Shown here: one piece after another, positions 32,060 to 41,232 of the stretch | Numbering within the stretch: the stretch's first letter is position 1 | Layout: each line of letters opens with the position of its first letter | Assembly (NCBI GenBank): GCA_947643405.1 | Contig: CANRVY010000012.1 | Location: 1-44,776 of the forward strand | Length of the DNA stretch: 44,776 nt | Source: an uncultured Mycoplasmatota bacterium | GTDB taxonomy: Bacteria; Bacillota_I; Bacilli_A; RF39; UBA660 | Reading direction: 5' to 3' | Made by a program: the position numbers and the translations under genes | The notes under the pieces: generated by a model | Database searches by the model: none | Told to the model about the DNA's origin: nothing | What the model saw: the letters and a program-made list of their open reading frames with translations, nothing else

Positions 32060-34160
32060 CTACTTCCTCCTCTGTAATAATAAAATCTACAGTTTTTGCT
32101 TCTTTATTTGCAGCTAACACAGTTACGTTCACTGTATCTCCCAAACGATACCCCCGTTTATCTTTTTCTCCATGAATAGAAAATGTTGCTTCATCAAAGA
32201 AATAATGATCTCCTTTTATACTATCGACACGTACTAGACCTTCTACTAAATTTGGAAGTTCTACAAACATTCCAAAACTCATAACACTACTTACTATTCC
32301 AGTATATTTTTCGCCAATATGATCCATCATGTATTCAGCTTTCTTCATATCATCTACTTCACGTTCACATTCAATAGAAGTACGCTCCATTTCTGATGTA
32401 TGTTCTCCGATAAAAGTTAATTTATTATCCCAATAATTGATGGTATCCCTATCCATTTTATTTTGAAACAAATAAAGTCGTAATAACCTATGAACTGTTG
32501 TATCAGGATAACGTCTAATTGGAGATGTAAAATGTGTATAATATTTACTAGCCAAACCAAAATGCCCGATATTGTTTTTATCATAAACAGCTTTCTGCAT
32601 GCTTCTAAGTAACATAGAAGACAAAATATGAAATTCTTTTTTATCCTTTAATTGTTCTAAAATATATTGCATAGTCTTAGGATGAATATCTTTTACTTTG
32701 CCATGTATAGAATAACCTAAAATACCAATAAAATCTAAAAATTTTTGAATTTTTTCTTCGCTTGGTTCCCCATGTATACGATATAAAAATGGGAGTTCCA
32801 TAAAATAAATATGAGTCGCAACAGTCTCATTAGCTGCAATCATAAAATCTTCTATCAATTTTTCTCCAATTCCACGATTACGAAGTACTACGTCTATTGC
32901 TTTTCCTGATTCATCTACAATAATTTTAGATTCATCTATTTCAAAATCAATGTATCCCCTAGATTCTTTTTCTTTTCTCAGAATGTGAGCAAGTTCTTCC
33001 ATTAACTTCAATTCTTCTACAAACTCTTCATAACCTTCTGGTATTTCGTTTTCTTCTAAGATTTTATTAACACATTTATAAGTCATTTGTTTTTTAGAAC
33101 AAATTACACTTTCAAAAATTTCATAATCCAAAACTTTTCCTTTGGAATCAATTTCCATAACACAAGACATTGATAAACGATCTACATTTGGATTTAAAGA
33201 ACAAATTCCATTAGAAAGTTTATGAGGAAGCATAGGAATAACACGATCTGCTAAATAAACACTGGTTCCTCTTTCATACGCTTCTTCATCCAAAGGAGTT
33301 CCAGCTTTCACATAATAACTAACATCTGCAATATGAACTCCCAATTCATAATTTCCATTTTCTAGCTTTTTAATAGAAATCGCATCATCGATATCTTTTG
33401 TATCATCACCATCAATTGTAAAAATAGATTCTCCTCTTAAATCTCTTCTACCTATCATTTCTTCCGCTTTTACTTCATCTGGTAATGCTTCTACTTGTTC
33501 CATTACTTCTTCTGGAAACGTATCATGAATTCCAAGCTTTGCTACAATTGATAAAATATCTACTCCTGGATCATTTTTATGTCCTAAAATTTTAATGACC
33601 TCACCTTTATAATGATTGTCTTTTAGTTTTCCAAGAACTTTCACTAAAACTTTATGTCCTGGCATCGCACTCATTGATTTATCTCTATCAATTTCAATCT
33701 CTAACTTTACTTTCTCATCATCTAAATCAATATGACCTTTTCCATCTTTCAGGTAGAATTCTCCTACCATCTCTTTGATCTCGCGATTCACAATGCGGAC
33801 AATACGTCCTTCTAAATCCATTCCTTTTTTACTTGTAATTTCTACAACTACTTTGTCACCATGGATTGCATTGTTCATATTGCTAGGAGCTATAAAAACA
33901 TCCTCATCTCCTTCAATGTCAACAAAACCAAAACCTTTTTTATTAGCAAGCAAAGTTCCTAATTTTAGATGACTATTATTAAACAATAAATAGCTATCCT
34001 TTTTTGTGCGATAAATTTTTAGGTTATCTTCTAGTCTATTCAAACACTTTAACAATTCTTTTAACTCATCTACAGTTTTTAGTCCCAACGCATCATTTAA
34101 TTCATACACCGTAAAAGCTCTATTATCTTGTTTTAAAATATCTAGAATTTGTTCTTCCAT
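32040..34160 (-). CDS. rnr: ribonuclease R
   Basis: 706 residues. An N-terminal helix-turn-helix-like region (1-60) is followed by two cold-shock domains (LLANKKGFGFVDIEGDEDVFI...), the RNB catalytic domain with DTKDIDDAISI (metal Asp residues) and HIADVSYYV, later RYPDTTVHRLL, and a C-terminal S1 domain (YTGIVSSVMSFGMFVELPNLVEGLV). It is a 3'-5' exonuclease that degrades structured RNA and tmRNA-targeted mRNA. GAGGTG is the ribosome site. The promoter is at 34182-34211. Confidence 0.96.
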   Translation of the reverse strand: MEEQILDILKQDNRAFTVYELNDALGLKTVDELKELLKCLNRLEDNLKIYRTKKDSYLLFNNSHLKLGTLLANKKGFGFVDIEGDEDVFIAPSNMNNAIHGDKVVVEITSKKGMDLEGRIVRIVNREIKEMVGEFYLKDGKGHIDLDDEKVKLEIEIDRDKSMSAMPGHKVLVKVLGKLKDNHYKGEVIKILGHKNDPGVDILSIVAKLGIHDTFPEEVMEQVEALPDEVKAEEMIGRRDLRGESIFTIDGDDTKDIDDAISIKKLENGNYELGVHIADVSYYVKAGTPLDEEAYERGTSVYLADRVIPMLPHKLSNGICSLNPNVDRLSMSCVMEIDSKGKVLDYEIFESVICSKKQMTYKCVNKILEENEIPEGYEEFVEELKLMEELAHILRKEKESRGYIDFEIDESKIIVDESGKAIDVVLRNRGIGEKLIEDFMIAANETVATHIYFMELPFLYRIHGEPSEEKIQKFLDFIGILGYSIHGKVKDIHPKTMQYILEQLKDKKEFHILSSMLLRSMQKAVYDKNNIGHFGLASKYYTHFTSPIRRYPDTTVHRLLRLYLFQNKMDRDTINYWDNKLTFIGEHTSEMERTSIECEREVDDMKKAEYMMDHIGEKYTGIVSSVMSFGMFVELPNLVEGLVRVDSIKGDHYFFDEATFSIHGEKDKRGYRLGDTVNVTVLAANKEAKTVDFIITEEEVDGKDSV

Positions 34161-34181
34161 ACCATTTCACCTCATAGTTCT

Positions 34182-34211
34182 ATTATAAATGAAATATTCA
34201 TTCAGATTCAA
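34182..34211 (-). promoter_or_regulatory. rnr promoter
   Basis: TTGAAT (34206-34211), 18 bases, TATAAT (34182-34187) on the minus strand, just upstream of the rnr ribosome site. Confidence 0.65.
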
Positions 34212-34255
34212 GGAATCCACAATTCCCACATTACAAATTGTCACTTTATTGACTT

Positions 34256-34534
34256 CTATTTTCGGAATAAAAAATAACTGCCAATGAAAAATAAAGTTTC
34301 AAACAAAAATGTTAAAAAGGCCAGCATTAATACCTGGATTTTAGCTGCATCTCTTCTATCGCTCTCATACATTTTAGAGGCTATTCCAGGAACTGACTTC
34401 TGAAATGTTTTTGAAGATCCTGGATAAGCAGAAGGAATATTATTATTTGAAGAAATCTCTTTTTTTGCTAATAATTCTCTTCTTAAATTTTTTAATTCTT
34501 GAAGCCATGCTTCTCTTCTTTTTGTATCATTCAT
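34256..34534 (-). CDS. small membrane protein, unknown function
   Basis: 92 residues from the ATG at 34534, which overlaps the stop of the upstream gene (ATGAATGA), so translation is coupled. The N-terminal 55 residues are polar and basic (NDTKRREAWLQELKNLRRELLAKKE...), then a C-terminal helix IQVLMLAFLTFLFETLFFIGSYFLF spans the membrane once or as a tight hairpin, ending RK. No family is recognised. The longer in-frame start at 34603 would lie deep inside the upstream gene. Confidence 0.55.
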   Translation of the reverse strand: MNDTKRREAWLQELKNLRRELLAKKEISSNNNIPSAYPGSSKTFQKSVPGIASKMYESDRRDAAKIQVLMLAFLTFLFETLFFIGSYFLFRK

Positions 34535-35150
34535 ATTTACACCCAAATTCTTTTTCATAATGATAGAAAAATAATTTCTTTCTTGTACTTTTTTCAAATC
34601 CATAATAAATGGAAACCAAAATTGCTCCTAAACAAGCTACAATCATATCTTTCATAGTATCAGCTACCCCTGTTTCAATTACTTTTTGAGTATCCCCACC
34701 AGATATCTGATCCATAGTAAATTCAAAAAATTCCCAAAATGATGCTACCATCAAAGAAAATGCTATCATAAAAAAGATATTAAACGCAATTGATTGATGG
34801 TCATATTTTTGAAACCAAACTAGAACTGCTATTCCAAATAAAGCAGTTAAAATTCCAGATATAAAATGAACAAAAGAATCAAACCAATAAATACTTGCAT
34901 ATAAGTTTACAATACTTCCTAAGAATTGAGCAAGAAATAAAAAGATAAGATAAACGCATTCTACACGTTCTGGAATTTGTACTTTAAAAATAGAACGTAC
35001 TACCTTTGGAATCCAGATTGTTAAATAAAGAGATAGTGTTACTAAAATTCTACCATGATGTCCAGACAATATCATTTGTAACAAAAAACCAGAATTAAGC
35101 AACAATATCAAACTAATAATTAACTGATTCCATCTCTTCATCTTCATCAT
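34527..35150 (-). CDS. integral membrane protein, YjdF/DUF2238-like
   Basis: About 207 residues with six membrane segments. Conserved polar residues sit in helices: WFDSFVHFISGI (Asp, His) and SFWEFFEFTMDQISGGDTQ, then GVADTMKDMIVACLG. This D-H-G ... E-F-E ... D-x-x-x-D pattern is that of the YjdF/DUF2238 group, also distantly like VanZ. The function is unknown. The start is uncertain (ATGs at 35150, 35147 and 35141, all inside rmuC); the gene overlaps rmuC by about 38 bases and is coupled. Confidence 0.65.
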   Translation of the reverse strand: MMKMKRWNQLIISLILLLNSGFLLQMILSGHHGRILVTLSLYLTIWIPKVVRSIFKVQIPERVECVYLIFLFLAQFLGSIVNLYASIYWFDSFVHFISGILTALFGIAVLVWFQKYDHQSIAFNIFFMIAFSLMVASFWEFFEFTMDQISGGDTQKVIETGVADTMKDMIVACLGAILVSIYYGFEKSTRKKLFFYHYEKEFGCKYE

Positions 35151-36207
35151 ACTCGATTTTCTCCATTTCTGCTTTGCTAATTGAATCAAACTTTGTTGTA
35201 ATTTTATTTGTTGTTGTGTGAATATCTTTTACATCACGACTAACACTCTCAATACTTCTAGATAATTTGTCCCAGCGTTCTTTATAACGTTTAAATTCCA
35301 CCCCTAATATTTGTAATTCTTTCTGAATTTCTCTAGCATACTTATCACGATCCATATTTTTCATAATAATTTCTATTGTTGTTAGCGTGCTAATCAAAGT
35401 AGTAGGAGAAGTGATCCATACTCTTCTTTGATAAGCATAATCAATAATATCTTGATGATAAGCATTAACTTCTGCAAATATTGCTTCTGCTGGTAAAAAT
35501 AAAATTGCTTGATCAGAGGTAACACCTGGAATGATATATTTATCTGCTATTGCATCTATATGCTTTTTCATATCCGCTTTAAACAGTTTTTCCGCATTTC
35601 CTCTTACTACCTCACTATTATTTTTATTTACCATCGCTTGATAATTTTCTAGTGGGAATTTAGAATCAATTGCAATATTTCCTAATGGTTCAGGAGCAAA
35701 TAACATGCAATCAACAATTGTACCATTTTCTAATTTATATTGTAACTCATAAATCCTTGTATTATTCTCTCCAAACACACTCACTAAAATATGTTTTAGG
35801 TTAACTTCTCCAAAAATACCTCTCGATTTCTTATCTGTCAAAACGCTTTGTAAAGAAACAATATCATTTGATAATAAATCTATTTTTTTCTGAGCTTCAT
35901 CTATTTTTGAAAGACGCTCTAATACATTGACAAATGTTTTATTTGTTTTTTCGAAATTTTCATCCAAACGTTCATTGACTTTTTCGTTAATCAAAAAAAG
36001 TCGATTTTCTAATTTACCATTTAATTCATTAAAATCTTTATTTAAATCTTGTGTCAGATTTTTATTAAATTCACTTAATTCTTTTACAACAGTAGTTTCC
36101 ATTTTTCCTAATCGTTCTGTAATATTAGATTCATTAATATTTTTTGTAAGAGAAATAATTGACACAATTAGAATTACAACTAATAAAGCAATTATAACAT
36201 ATTCCAT
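35113..36207 (-). CDS. rmuC: DNA recombination protein RmuC
   Basis: 364 residues. An N-terminal membrane helix (4-20) and a coiled-coil section (about 35-115) precede the endonuclease-like RmuC domain: KSRGIFGEVNLKHIL, DCMLFAPEPLGNIAIDSKFPLENYQAM, HIDAIADKYIIPGVTSDQAILFLPAEAIFAEV, WITSPTTLISTL. IDSKFP carries the presumed PD-(D/E)xK Asp and Lys. It limits inversions at short inverted repeats; the mechanism is poorly known. Its end overlaps the next gene. Ribosome site AGGTGAG. Confidence 0.93.
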   Translation of the reverse strand: MEYVIIALLVVILIVSIISLTKNINESNITERLGKMETTVVKELSEFNKNLTQDLNKDFNELNGKLENRLFLINEKVNERLDENFEKTNKTFVNVLERLSKIDEAQKKIDLLSNDIVSLQSVLTDKKSRGIFGEVNLKHILVSVFGENNTRIYELQYKLENGTIVDCMLFAPEPLGNIAIDSKFPLENYQAMVNKNNSEVVRGNAEKLFKADMKKHIDAIADKYIIPGVTSDQAILFLPAEAIFAEVNAYHQDIIDYAYQRRVWITSPTTLISTLTTIEIIMKNMDRDKYAREIQKELQILGVEFKRYKERWDKLSRSIESVSRDVKDIHTTTNKITTKFDSISKAEMEKIEYDEDEEMESVNY

Positions 36208-36289
36208 ATTCTCACCTACTATTTATATTATATCATATAGAATAAAGGAATTCCTAATATTCAATACTAATTATTTGACAAAATGTAAA

Positions 36290-36312
36290 CAAAAAAGACA
36301 GCTTAAGCTGCT
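36290..36312 (-). terminator. rpmE terminator
   Basis: CAGCTTAAGCTG (36299-36310) contains the stop codon TAA in its centre and is followed by CTTTTTT on the minus strand. Confidence 0.75.
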
Positions 36313-36515
36313 TTTCCATCAAAACCATATTTGCGGTTAAATTTTTCAACACGTCCTGTTTTTGCTGTTTGACCTTGTTTTCCAGTAAAGAATGGATGAC
36401 ATTTATCACAAACTTCTAAATGTAATTCTTCTTTATTTGATCTTACAGTAAATGTATTTCCACAAGCACATGTTACTTTAGTATCCATATATTCTGGATG
36501 AATTCCTTTTTTCAT
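36303..36515 (-). CDS. rpmE: 50S ribosomal protein bL31, zinc-binding form
   Basis: 70 residues from ATG 36515, preceded by [28 protein letters not shown], then [16 protein letters not shown] and [11 protein letters not shown]. Cys residues in CAC and CDKC bind zinc (C+ type). Many Bacilli also have a zinc-free paralogue used in zinc starvation; none is seen here. The leader contains a small hairpin (36533-36550), possibly autoregulatory. Confidence 0.96.
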   Translation of the reverse strand: MKKGIHPEYMDTKVTCACGNTFTVRSNKEELHLEVCDKCHPFFTGKQGQTAKTGRVEKFNRKYGFDGKAA

Positions 36516-36532
36516 GTTTCGCTCCTTCCGCC

Positions 36533-36596
36533 ATGACACATTCATGTCATAGAAATATTACTGCTATAGTATAACAATATTTAAAGGAAAAATCAA
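36533..36596 (-). promoter_or_regulatory. rpmE promoter and leader hairpin
   Basis: TTGATT (36591-36596), 17 bases, TATACT (36568-36573) on the minus strand. The leader has ATGACA / TGTCAT arms around a 6-base loop (36533-36550) ending six bases before the ribosome site. L31 leader motifs are known in Firmicutes; whether this belongs to them needs covariance alignment. Confidence 0.6.
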
Positions 36597-36600
36597 TAGA

Positions 36601-37248
36601 TTAATCACGACTATTACCAAATAATTGTAGTAATCGTAAAAATAAGTTAATAAAATCTAAATATAGTTCTAAAGCTCCTATTATAGCAACTTTATGCTCA
36701 TTTTCCATTGTAATTGCTAACATTTTAATTTTCTGCATATCATAGGCTGTATATCCTACAAAAATTAAAACACCAATAATACATAGAACCAAATCTAAAG
36801 TGTCATTTCCAAGGAAAATATTAATGACTGAAACAAGAATAATTCCAAGTAAAGCCATCAATAAATAAGTTCCGAATTTTGTTAAATCCATTTTTGTAAA
36901 ATAACCAATACATGCGAATACAGCGAATAAAAGAGCTGTAATAGCAAATACCATTATAATAGAATCAAGTTCAAAAACTACAAAGATCGATGAGAAAGTA
37001 AGTCCTGTAAGTCCTGAATAAAGTAAAAATAAGACTGTAGCAGTTCCTTCTTTCATTTTATTTATTCTTGCACTAAGCCAAACAACTACAGCGATTTGAA
37101 TAACAAAAATAAACCAATATAAATTTGTTTCGAAAATATTATATAGCATGTTTTCGTTAGACATTACAAAAGCTCCTACTCCAAATGTCACAAGTAAACC
37201 AACAAACATCCACATAAATACTTTTGGAAATATTTTATTTCCTTCCAT
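36601..37248 (-). CDS. Bax inhibitor-1/YccA family membrane protein
   Basis: 215 residues, seven membrane segments. The N-terminal VFMWMFVGLLVTFGVGAFV, the middle LLYSGLTGLTFSSIFVVFE and the C-terminal VGYTAYDMQKIK...GALELYLDFINLFLRLLQLFG are the BI-1 signature. The Asp residues in YDMQ and YLDF correspond to the pH-sensing, calcium-leak pair of BsYetJ. It probably acts as a cation leak channel in the cytoplasmic membrane. Monocistronic by spacing. Confidence 0.9.
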   Translation of the reverse strand: MEGNKIFPKVFMWMFVGLLVTFGVGAFVMSNENMLYNIFETNLYWFIFVIQIAVVVWLSARINKMKEGTATVLFLLYSGLTGLTFSSIFVVFELDSIIMVFAITALLFAVFACIGYFTKMDLTKFGTYLLMALLGIILVSVINIFLGNDTLDLVLCIIGVLIFVGYTAYDMQKIKMLAITMENEHKVAIIGALELYLDFINLFLRLLQLFGNSRD

Positions 37249-37295
37249 TTTATCACCTCTGAATTTATTATATCACGTTTCAAAATTTTTACAAA

Positions 37296-37964
37296 TTAGT
37301 CATCAATTACTTGTTTATCTATGAGAGGAATTAATTGTTCTACTATTTTTTCATTTCCTTCATCTAAAAGTTCAGGTCCATTAAAATCTTCCGTTTTTAT
37401 TTCTTTCAATGAAACGTATGAGATATCATACTTTTTAGAAAGTGCTTCTAATTTTTTATTTGCATATTTAATATAACGATCCATATCATTTGAAAAAGGA
37501 TTTACATATTCTAAAATAAAAATATCTTCTTTGCAATATTCTTTCAAAACCACAAATAGATTTTCCATATCTTTCATCATATCATCAATATAATTGAATA
37601 AATTATCTGGTTTCTCTGTTTTCATTTTGTAAAACAGTTCTTCATTACCAATAGAAAGGGTTACCAAATCTGCTTTTATTAAAGAGTTCTTAATAGCTTG
37701 ATCTTTCTTTTTAATAACAACTTTCTTATTATCCTTAATATCACGAATCAAATCTGTAATACGCATATCATCTACTACAAACTCATTATGATATTGCTCT
37801 AATAAATTTCTTTCTTCCAAATAATTTGCAATTTGTTTTGGATATTTTAAAGAAATAGAATCTCCAAGAGCTAAATAATAGATTTTTTTATCCATAGTCG
37901 TTAAATAAATAAGAAAAACAACTAGTAAAAGAACTGCAACTACAAATATTTTTTTTAATTTCAT
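37296..37964 (-). CDS. SGNH/GDSL-like secreted protein lacking the catalytic His block
   Basis: 222 residues. An N-terminal membrane helix (5-21) acts as signal anchor. YYLALGDSIS is block I with the nucleophile Ser, and LVTLSIGNEEL takes the place of block III (GxND). Block V, usually DxxHP, should fall near FNGPELLDEGNEKI, but there is no His. The closest relatives by layout are YpmR-type SGNH proteins. Either it hydrolyses poorly or not at all and binds a ligand, or the His comes from elsewhere. It lies 37 bases after murA. Confidence 0.7.
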   Translation of the reverse strand: MKLKKIFVVAVLLLVVFLIYLTTMDKKIYYLALGDSISLKYPKQIANYLEERNLLEQYHNEFVVDDMRITDLIRDIKDNKKVVIKKKDQAIKNSLIKADLVTLSIGNEELFYKMKTEKPDNLFNYIDDMMKDMENLFVVLKEYCKEDIFILEYVNPFSNDMDRYIKYANKKLEALSKKYDISYVSLKEIKTEDFNGPELLDEGNEKIVEQLIPLIDKQVIDD

Positions 37965-37974
37965 AAAATCCCTC

Positions 37975-38002
37975 CAATGAAAAAAGTAGATTTCTCTACT
38001 TT
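37975..38002 (-). terminator. murA terminator
   Basis: AAAGTAGA-GAAA-TCTACTTT, a perfect 8-bp stem with a GAAA tetraloop, then Ts on the minus strand directly after the murA stop. Confidence 0.85.
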
Positions 38003-39258
38003 CATTCTATTTCTTCTAATTCTATTTTAGCACCTACATTTTGTAATTTTTCTATAATGCCTTCATATCCTCTTAAAACATGTTCTACTTTTGTAATTAC
38101 AGTTTCTCCTTCTGCACATAAAGCTGCTAAAATTAAAGAGGCCCCTGCTCTTAAATCTGTTGCTTCTACTTCTTTTCCTATCAAAGTTGTTTTCCCACTA
38201 ATAAGAGCTATTTTCCCTGAAGCTGTAATGGATGCACCCATCTCATTCAAATAAGGAATATGCATAAATCGATTTTCAAAAATATTTTCTTCTACTTTTG
38301 ATTGTCCCTCACATTGAGTCAAAAGAGAAGTAAATGGTTGCTGTAAATCAGTAGGAAATCCTGGATAAACTGCAGTTTTAATTGAAACAGCTTTATAATG
38401 TTCTCCTTTACCAAGAGTAATAGAGTCTTTAGCAACCTCTAAAGGTACACCAATCTCCTTCAATTTAGAAAGTAATGCTTCTAAATGATCTGGAATAGCA
38501 TTCTCTATTTTTAAATTTTCTCCACATAAAGCACCAGCAATAAGATAAGTCCCCGTTTCTATATAATCTGGTACAACTTCGTGAAAACATCCAGATAGTT
38601 TTTTAACTCCCTTAATTCTAATTTCACTTGTTCCTGCACCTGTAATAGAAGCACCCATTTGATTTAGAAATGTTGCTACATTAACAATGTGTGGCTCTTT
38701 GGCAGCATTTCTTATAATTGTTGTTCCAGTTGCAAGCACTGAAGCTAACATTAAATTGATTGTTGCTCCAACTGAAGCAATATCTAAATATATGTTAGCA
38801 CCTTTTAATTCTTCTGCCTCCACAATATATTTATTACCTTCTTCTTTTACTTTAGCCCCCAAAGCCTCAAAACCTTTTAAATGTAAATTAATTGGCCGCT
38901 CTCCAATAGAACATCCACCTGGAAAGTACATTTCTACTTTCTTATATTTTCCAAGTAAAGCACCCATAAAATAATAGGAAGCTCTCAATTTTTTTGATAT
39001 TTCTTCTGGTATTTCTTTATTTTTTACATTTGTGGAATCTATTTTCATACTCGTACCTTTTCGTTCCACTCTTGCACCTAAATATTCTAATATTTCACTT
39101 AGAGCATCAATGTCTGAAATATTTGGAACATTGTCAATTTCTACAATTTCATCAGAAAGAAGAGAAGCTGGAACAAGAGCTACTGCACTGTTTTTTGAAC
39201 CACTAATTGTAATTGTACCTGATAATTTTTGTCCTCCAATTACTTTTATTCTTTTCAT
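38002..39258 (-). CDS. murA: UDP-N-acetylglucosamine 1-carboxyvinyltransferase
   Basis: 418 residues from ATG 39258, preceded by GGAGG at six bases. KVIGGQKLSGTITISGSKNSAV is the N-terminal signature (Lys 22 and Asn 23). The active Cys is in FPGGCSIGERP (Cys 116), so it should be fosfomycin-sensitive. PTDLQQPF and LRAGASLILAAL follow. It transfers enolpyruvate to UDP-GlcNAc, the first step of peptidoglycan synthesis. It lies 49 bases after fba on the same strand. Only one copy is in the window. Confidence 0.96.
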   Translation of the reverse strand: MKRIKVIGGQKLSGTITISGSKNSAVALVPASLLSDEIVEIDNVPNISDIDALSEILEYLGARVERKGTSMKIDSTNVKNKEIPEEISKKLRASYYFMGALLGKYKKVEMYFPGGCSIGERPINLHLKGFEALGAKVKEEGNKYIVEAEELKGANIYLDIASVGATINLMLASVLATGTTIIRNAAKEPHIVNVATFLNQMGASITGAGTSEIRIKGVKKLSGCFHEVVPDYIETGTYLIAGALCGENLKIENAIPDHLEALLSKLKEIGVPLEVAKDSITLGKGEHYKAVSIKTAVYPGFPTDLQQPFTSLLTQCEGQSKVEENIFENRFMHIPYLNEMGASITASGKIALISGKTTLIGKEVEATDLRAGASLILAALCAEGETVITKVEHVLRGYEGIIEKLQNVGAKIELEEIE

Positions 39259-39307
39259 ATAAAACCTCCACCAATCACTATATTTATATGTATTTCTACT
39301 GATTTTG

Positions 39308-40156
39308 TTATGCTTTTCCAATACTTCCTAACAATTCTAGTTTCTTTTTTATAGCTTCTTTCATGGCGTCTTCTCCAGATTTAATTACTTTTCTTGGATC
39401 ATATACTTCAGAATTTGCACCTAAAAATGTCCTAACTGCATTTGTCCATGCAATTTGTAATTCTGTATTAATGTTTAATTTACAAATTCCACAATGAATT
39501 GCCATTTTAATTTGTTCATCTGGAATTCCTGTTCCTCCATGAAGAACAAGTGGCAAATTAGTAATTTCACAAATTTGTTTCATTCTTTCAAAATTTAAAT
39601 TAGGCTCTCTTTTATATAACCCATGAACACTTCCTAATGCTGGGGCTAAAAAATCAATTTCAGTTTTTGATAATGCAACTGCATCCTCAACGGTCGCATA
39701 CAATACTTCATTTGCTACTCCATCTTCTTCTCCGCCAATTGCTCCAATTTCTGCTTCTACTGTAACATTTTTAGGATGAGCATATGAGACAACTTCTTTT
39801 GTCATCAATACATTTTCTTCTAATGAATATTTAGAACCATCTATCATAACAGAAGTAAATCCAGCATCAATTGCTTTTTTACAAGATAGAACAGAGCTTC
39901 CATGATCTAGATGAAGTGCCACTGGTACTTTAATTTCTAATTCTTTTACAAGACTATATACAATGGAAGATACTACAGAATAACCTCCCATATATTTAAT
40001 GGCTCCTTCACTAACCCCTAAAATAACAGGGCTTCGATTTTCTTCACATGCTTCTAAAATAAACCTTGTCCACTCTAAATTATTAATGTTAAAATGTGCT
40101 ACAGCATAATGTTCATTTTTTGCTTTCATAAGCATTTCTTTCATATTGACTACCAT
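39308..40156 (-). CDS. fba: class II fructose-1,6-bisphosphate aldolase
   Basis: About 282 residues from ATG 40156 (GGTGATAAAT before it; further ATGs upstream give only a Met/Val-rich tail). AVAHFNINNLEW, VALHLDHGSS (zinc His and catalytic Asp), SVMIDGSKY, VEAEIGAIGGEEDG, LGSVHGLY, LVLHGGTGIPD and NINTELQIAW fit the class II, zinc-dependent family of B. subtilis FbaA. It splits fructose 1,6-bisphosphate. The murA gene follows, giving a glycolysis-wall pairing also seen in other Bacillota. Confidence 0.95.
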   Translation of the reverse strand: MVVNMKEMLMKAKNEHYAVAHFNINNLEWTRFILEACEENRSPVILGVSEGAIKYMGGYSVVSSIVYSLVKELEIKVPVALHLDHGSSVLSCKKAIDAGFTSVMIDGSKYSLEENVLMTKEVVSYAHPKNVTVEAEIGAIGGEEDGVANEVLYATVEDAVALSKTEIDFLAPALGSVHGLYKREPNLNFERMKQICEITNLPLVLHGGTGIPDEQIKMAIHCGICKLNINTELQIAWTNAVRTFLGANSEVYDPRKVIKSGEDAMKEAIKKKLELLGSIGKA

Positions 40157-40226
40157 ATTTATCACCATATTCATTATATTATGAAATAATTAAAAAGGCA
40201 AATAAAAAGAAGAAGTAAATAATCAA

Positions 40227-41063
40227 CTAGTTAGTCTTGCTAGCTTTTTCTCCTTCTAATATTTCTTTCTCTGTTAGTCCTGTTACTTCTTTGATAAACG
40301 CTAAATCGGTTCCCTTTTTTAACATTGAAATCGCTGTTTTTAAAATTCCTTTCTTTTCTCCTTTTTCAAATGCATCTCTTCTTATTCCTGCTGTTGCTTG
40401 TTCAAATGTCATCTCTAACATATTTACCTCCCTCAGTCTTCGATATGTTTCTTCATCTTCATTATAATATTTGATTTCTTCTACCAATTCTTTATGTTCT
40501 TCTTTTTCCCCTAATTTTTCTAACACTTCCTTTCCATCTCTTTTTTCATCATCATCTAATGTCATTAGTTTTCCATACTCATAATCCAATCCCTTTTCCA
40601 TCTTTAACGCGTCCTCTATATTCCATATTTTTATCTTTGAATATTCTCCAAATTGTTCTTTTAAATCCTTTTCAAACTCTTCATACTCTTTTAATATTTT
40701 TTCTTCCCCAAAAGGGAAATTGATAATCAAATATACCTCTACTGGTATTAGTCCTTTATAATCTTTTCCTGGCTTTTGACTTGAATAATATCCTGATACA
40801 TAATATTTCATTCTTTCAATCAAATTCTTCAAATCTTGATTTTGTATTTCTACTATCATGATTCTTTTTTTACTTTTCATAACAATATCACATACACCTG
40901 ACTTTAAATTCACATTTTCCTTCGGAAGCTCTTGCCTATGATACTCAAAATCCTCTAACTTTTCATGAAATAAATCGTTCATTATTTTTTTCATATTTTT
41001 CTTTTTAAAATAAATACTTTTAAATAATGGATCATAACGTAAACCAAATAATCTTTCATGCAT
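40227..41063 (-). CDS. Rpn-family PD-(D/E)XK nuclease / putative transposase
   Basis: 278 residues. RYDPLFKSIYFKK begins the family; GVCDIVMK (Asp 59) and MIVEIQNQ (Glu 72, Gln 74) are the PD-(D/E)xK-type site, followed by ERMKYYVSGYYSSQ. The C-terminal segment MTFEQATAGIRRDAFEKGEKKGILKTAISMLKKG is the usual small helical tail. Rpn proteins are endonucleases that promote RecA-independent recombination; many are annotated as transposases but no element ends are visible. GAGGAT is the ribosome site. It has its own strong promoter at 41101-41129. Confidence 0.85.
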   Translation of the reverse strand: MHERLFGLRYDPLFKSIYFKKKNMKKIMNDLFHEKLEDFEYHRQELPKENVNLKSGVCDIVMKSKKRIMIVEIQNQDLKNLIERMKYYVSGYYSSQKPGKDYKGLIPVEVYLIINFPFGEEKILKEYEEFEKDLKEQFGEYSKIKIWNIEDALKMEKGLDYEYGKLMTLDDDEKRDGKEVLEKLGEKEEHKELVEEIKYYNEDEETYRRLREVNMLEMTFEQATAGIRRDAFEKGEKKGILKTAISMLKKGTDLAFIKEVTGLTEKEILEGEKASKTN

Positions 41064-41100
41064 AAAGATCCTCGTTTCTAAAGGAGTAATTTATATCTAC

Positions 41101-41129
41101 ATCATACTAGATAAAATATAACTTGTCAA
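41101..41129 (-). promoter_or_regulatory. near-consensus promoter of the Rpn nuclease gene
   Basis: TTGACA (41124-41129), 17 bases, TATGAT (41101-41106) on the minus strand, about 38 bases before the start codon. Confidence 0.8.
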
Positions 41130-41196
41130 TATCCGTAATCATGAGTTTTACCTCCTCACTAATATCTTTCTACAAAAGCACATCAAAATCCTTAAA

Positions 41197-41228
41197 AAAC
41201 AAAAAAATTGTTATAAATTAACAATTTT
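41197..41228 (-). terminator. terminator after the MntP/YtaF gene
   Basis: AAAATTGTT / AACAATTTT, a perfect 9-bp stem with a 7-base loop, then Ts on the minus strand. Confidence 0.8.
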
Positions 41229-41232
41229 AATT

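Noticed and set aside
40227-41063. Treating the Rpn gene as a live insertion sequence
   Set aside because: No terminal inverted repeats or target duplications are visible, and it has an ordinary chromosomal promoter.
41132-41160. Minus-strand mini-ORF MITDIDKLYFI after AGGAGG
   Set aside because: It overlaps the near-consensus promoter of the Rpn gene (its codons contain the TTGACA box), so it is not transcribed from that promoter and is too short to support.
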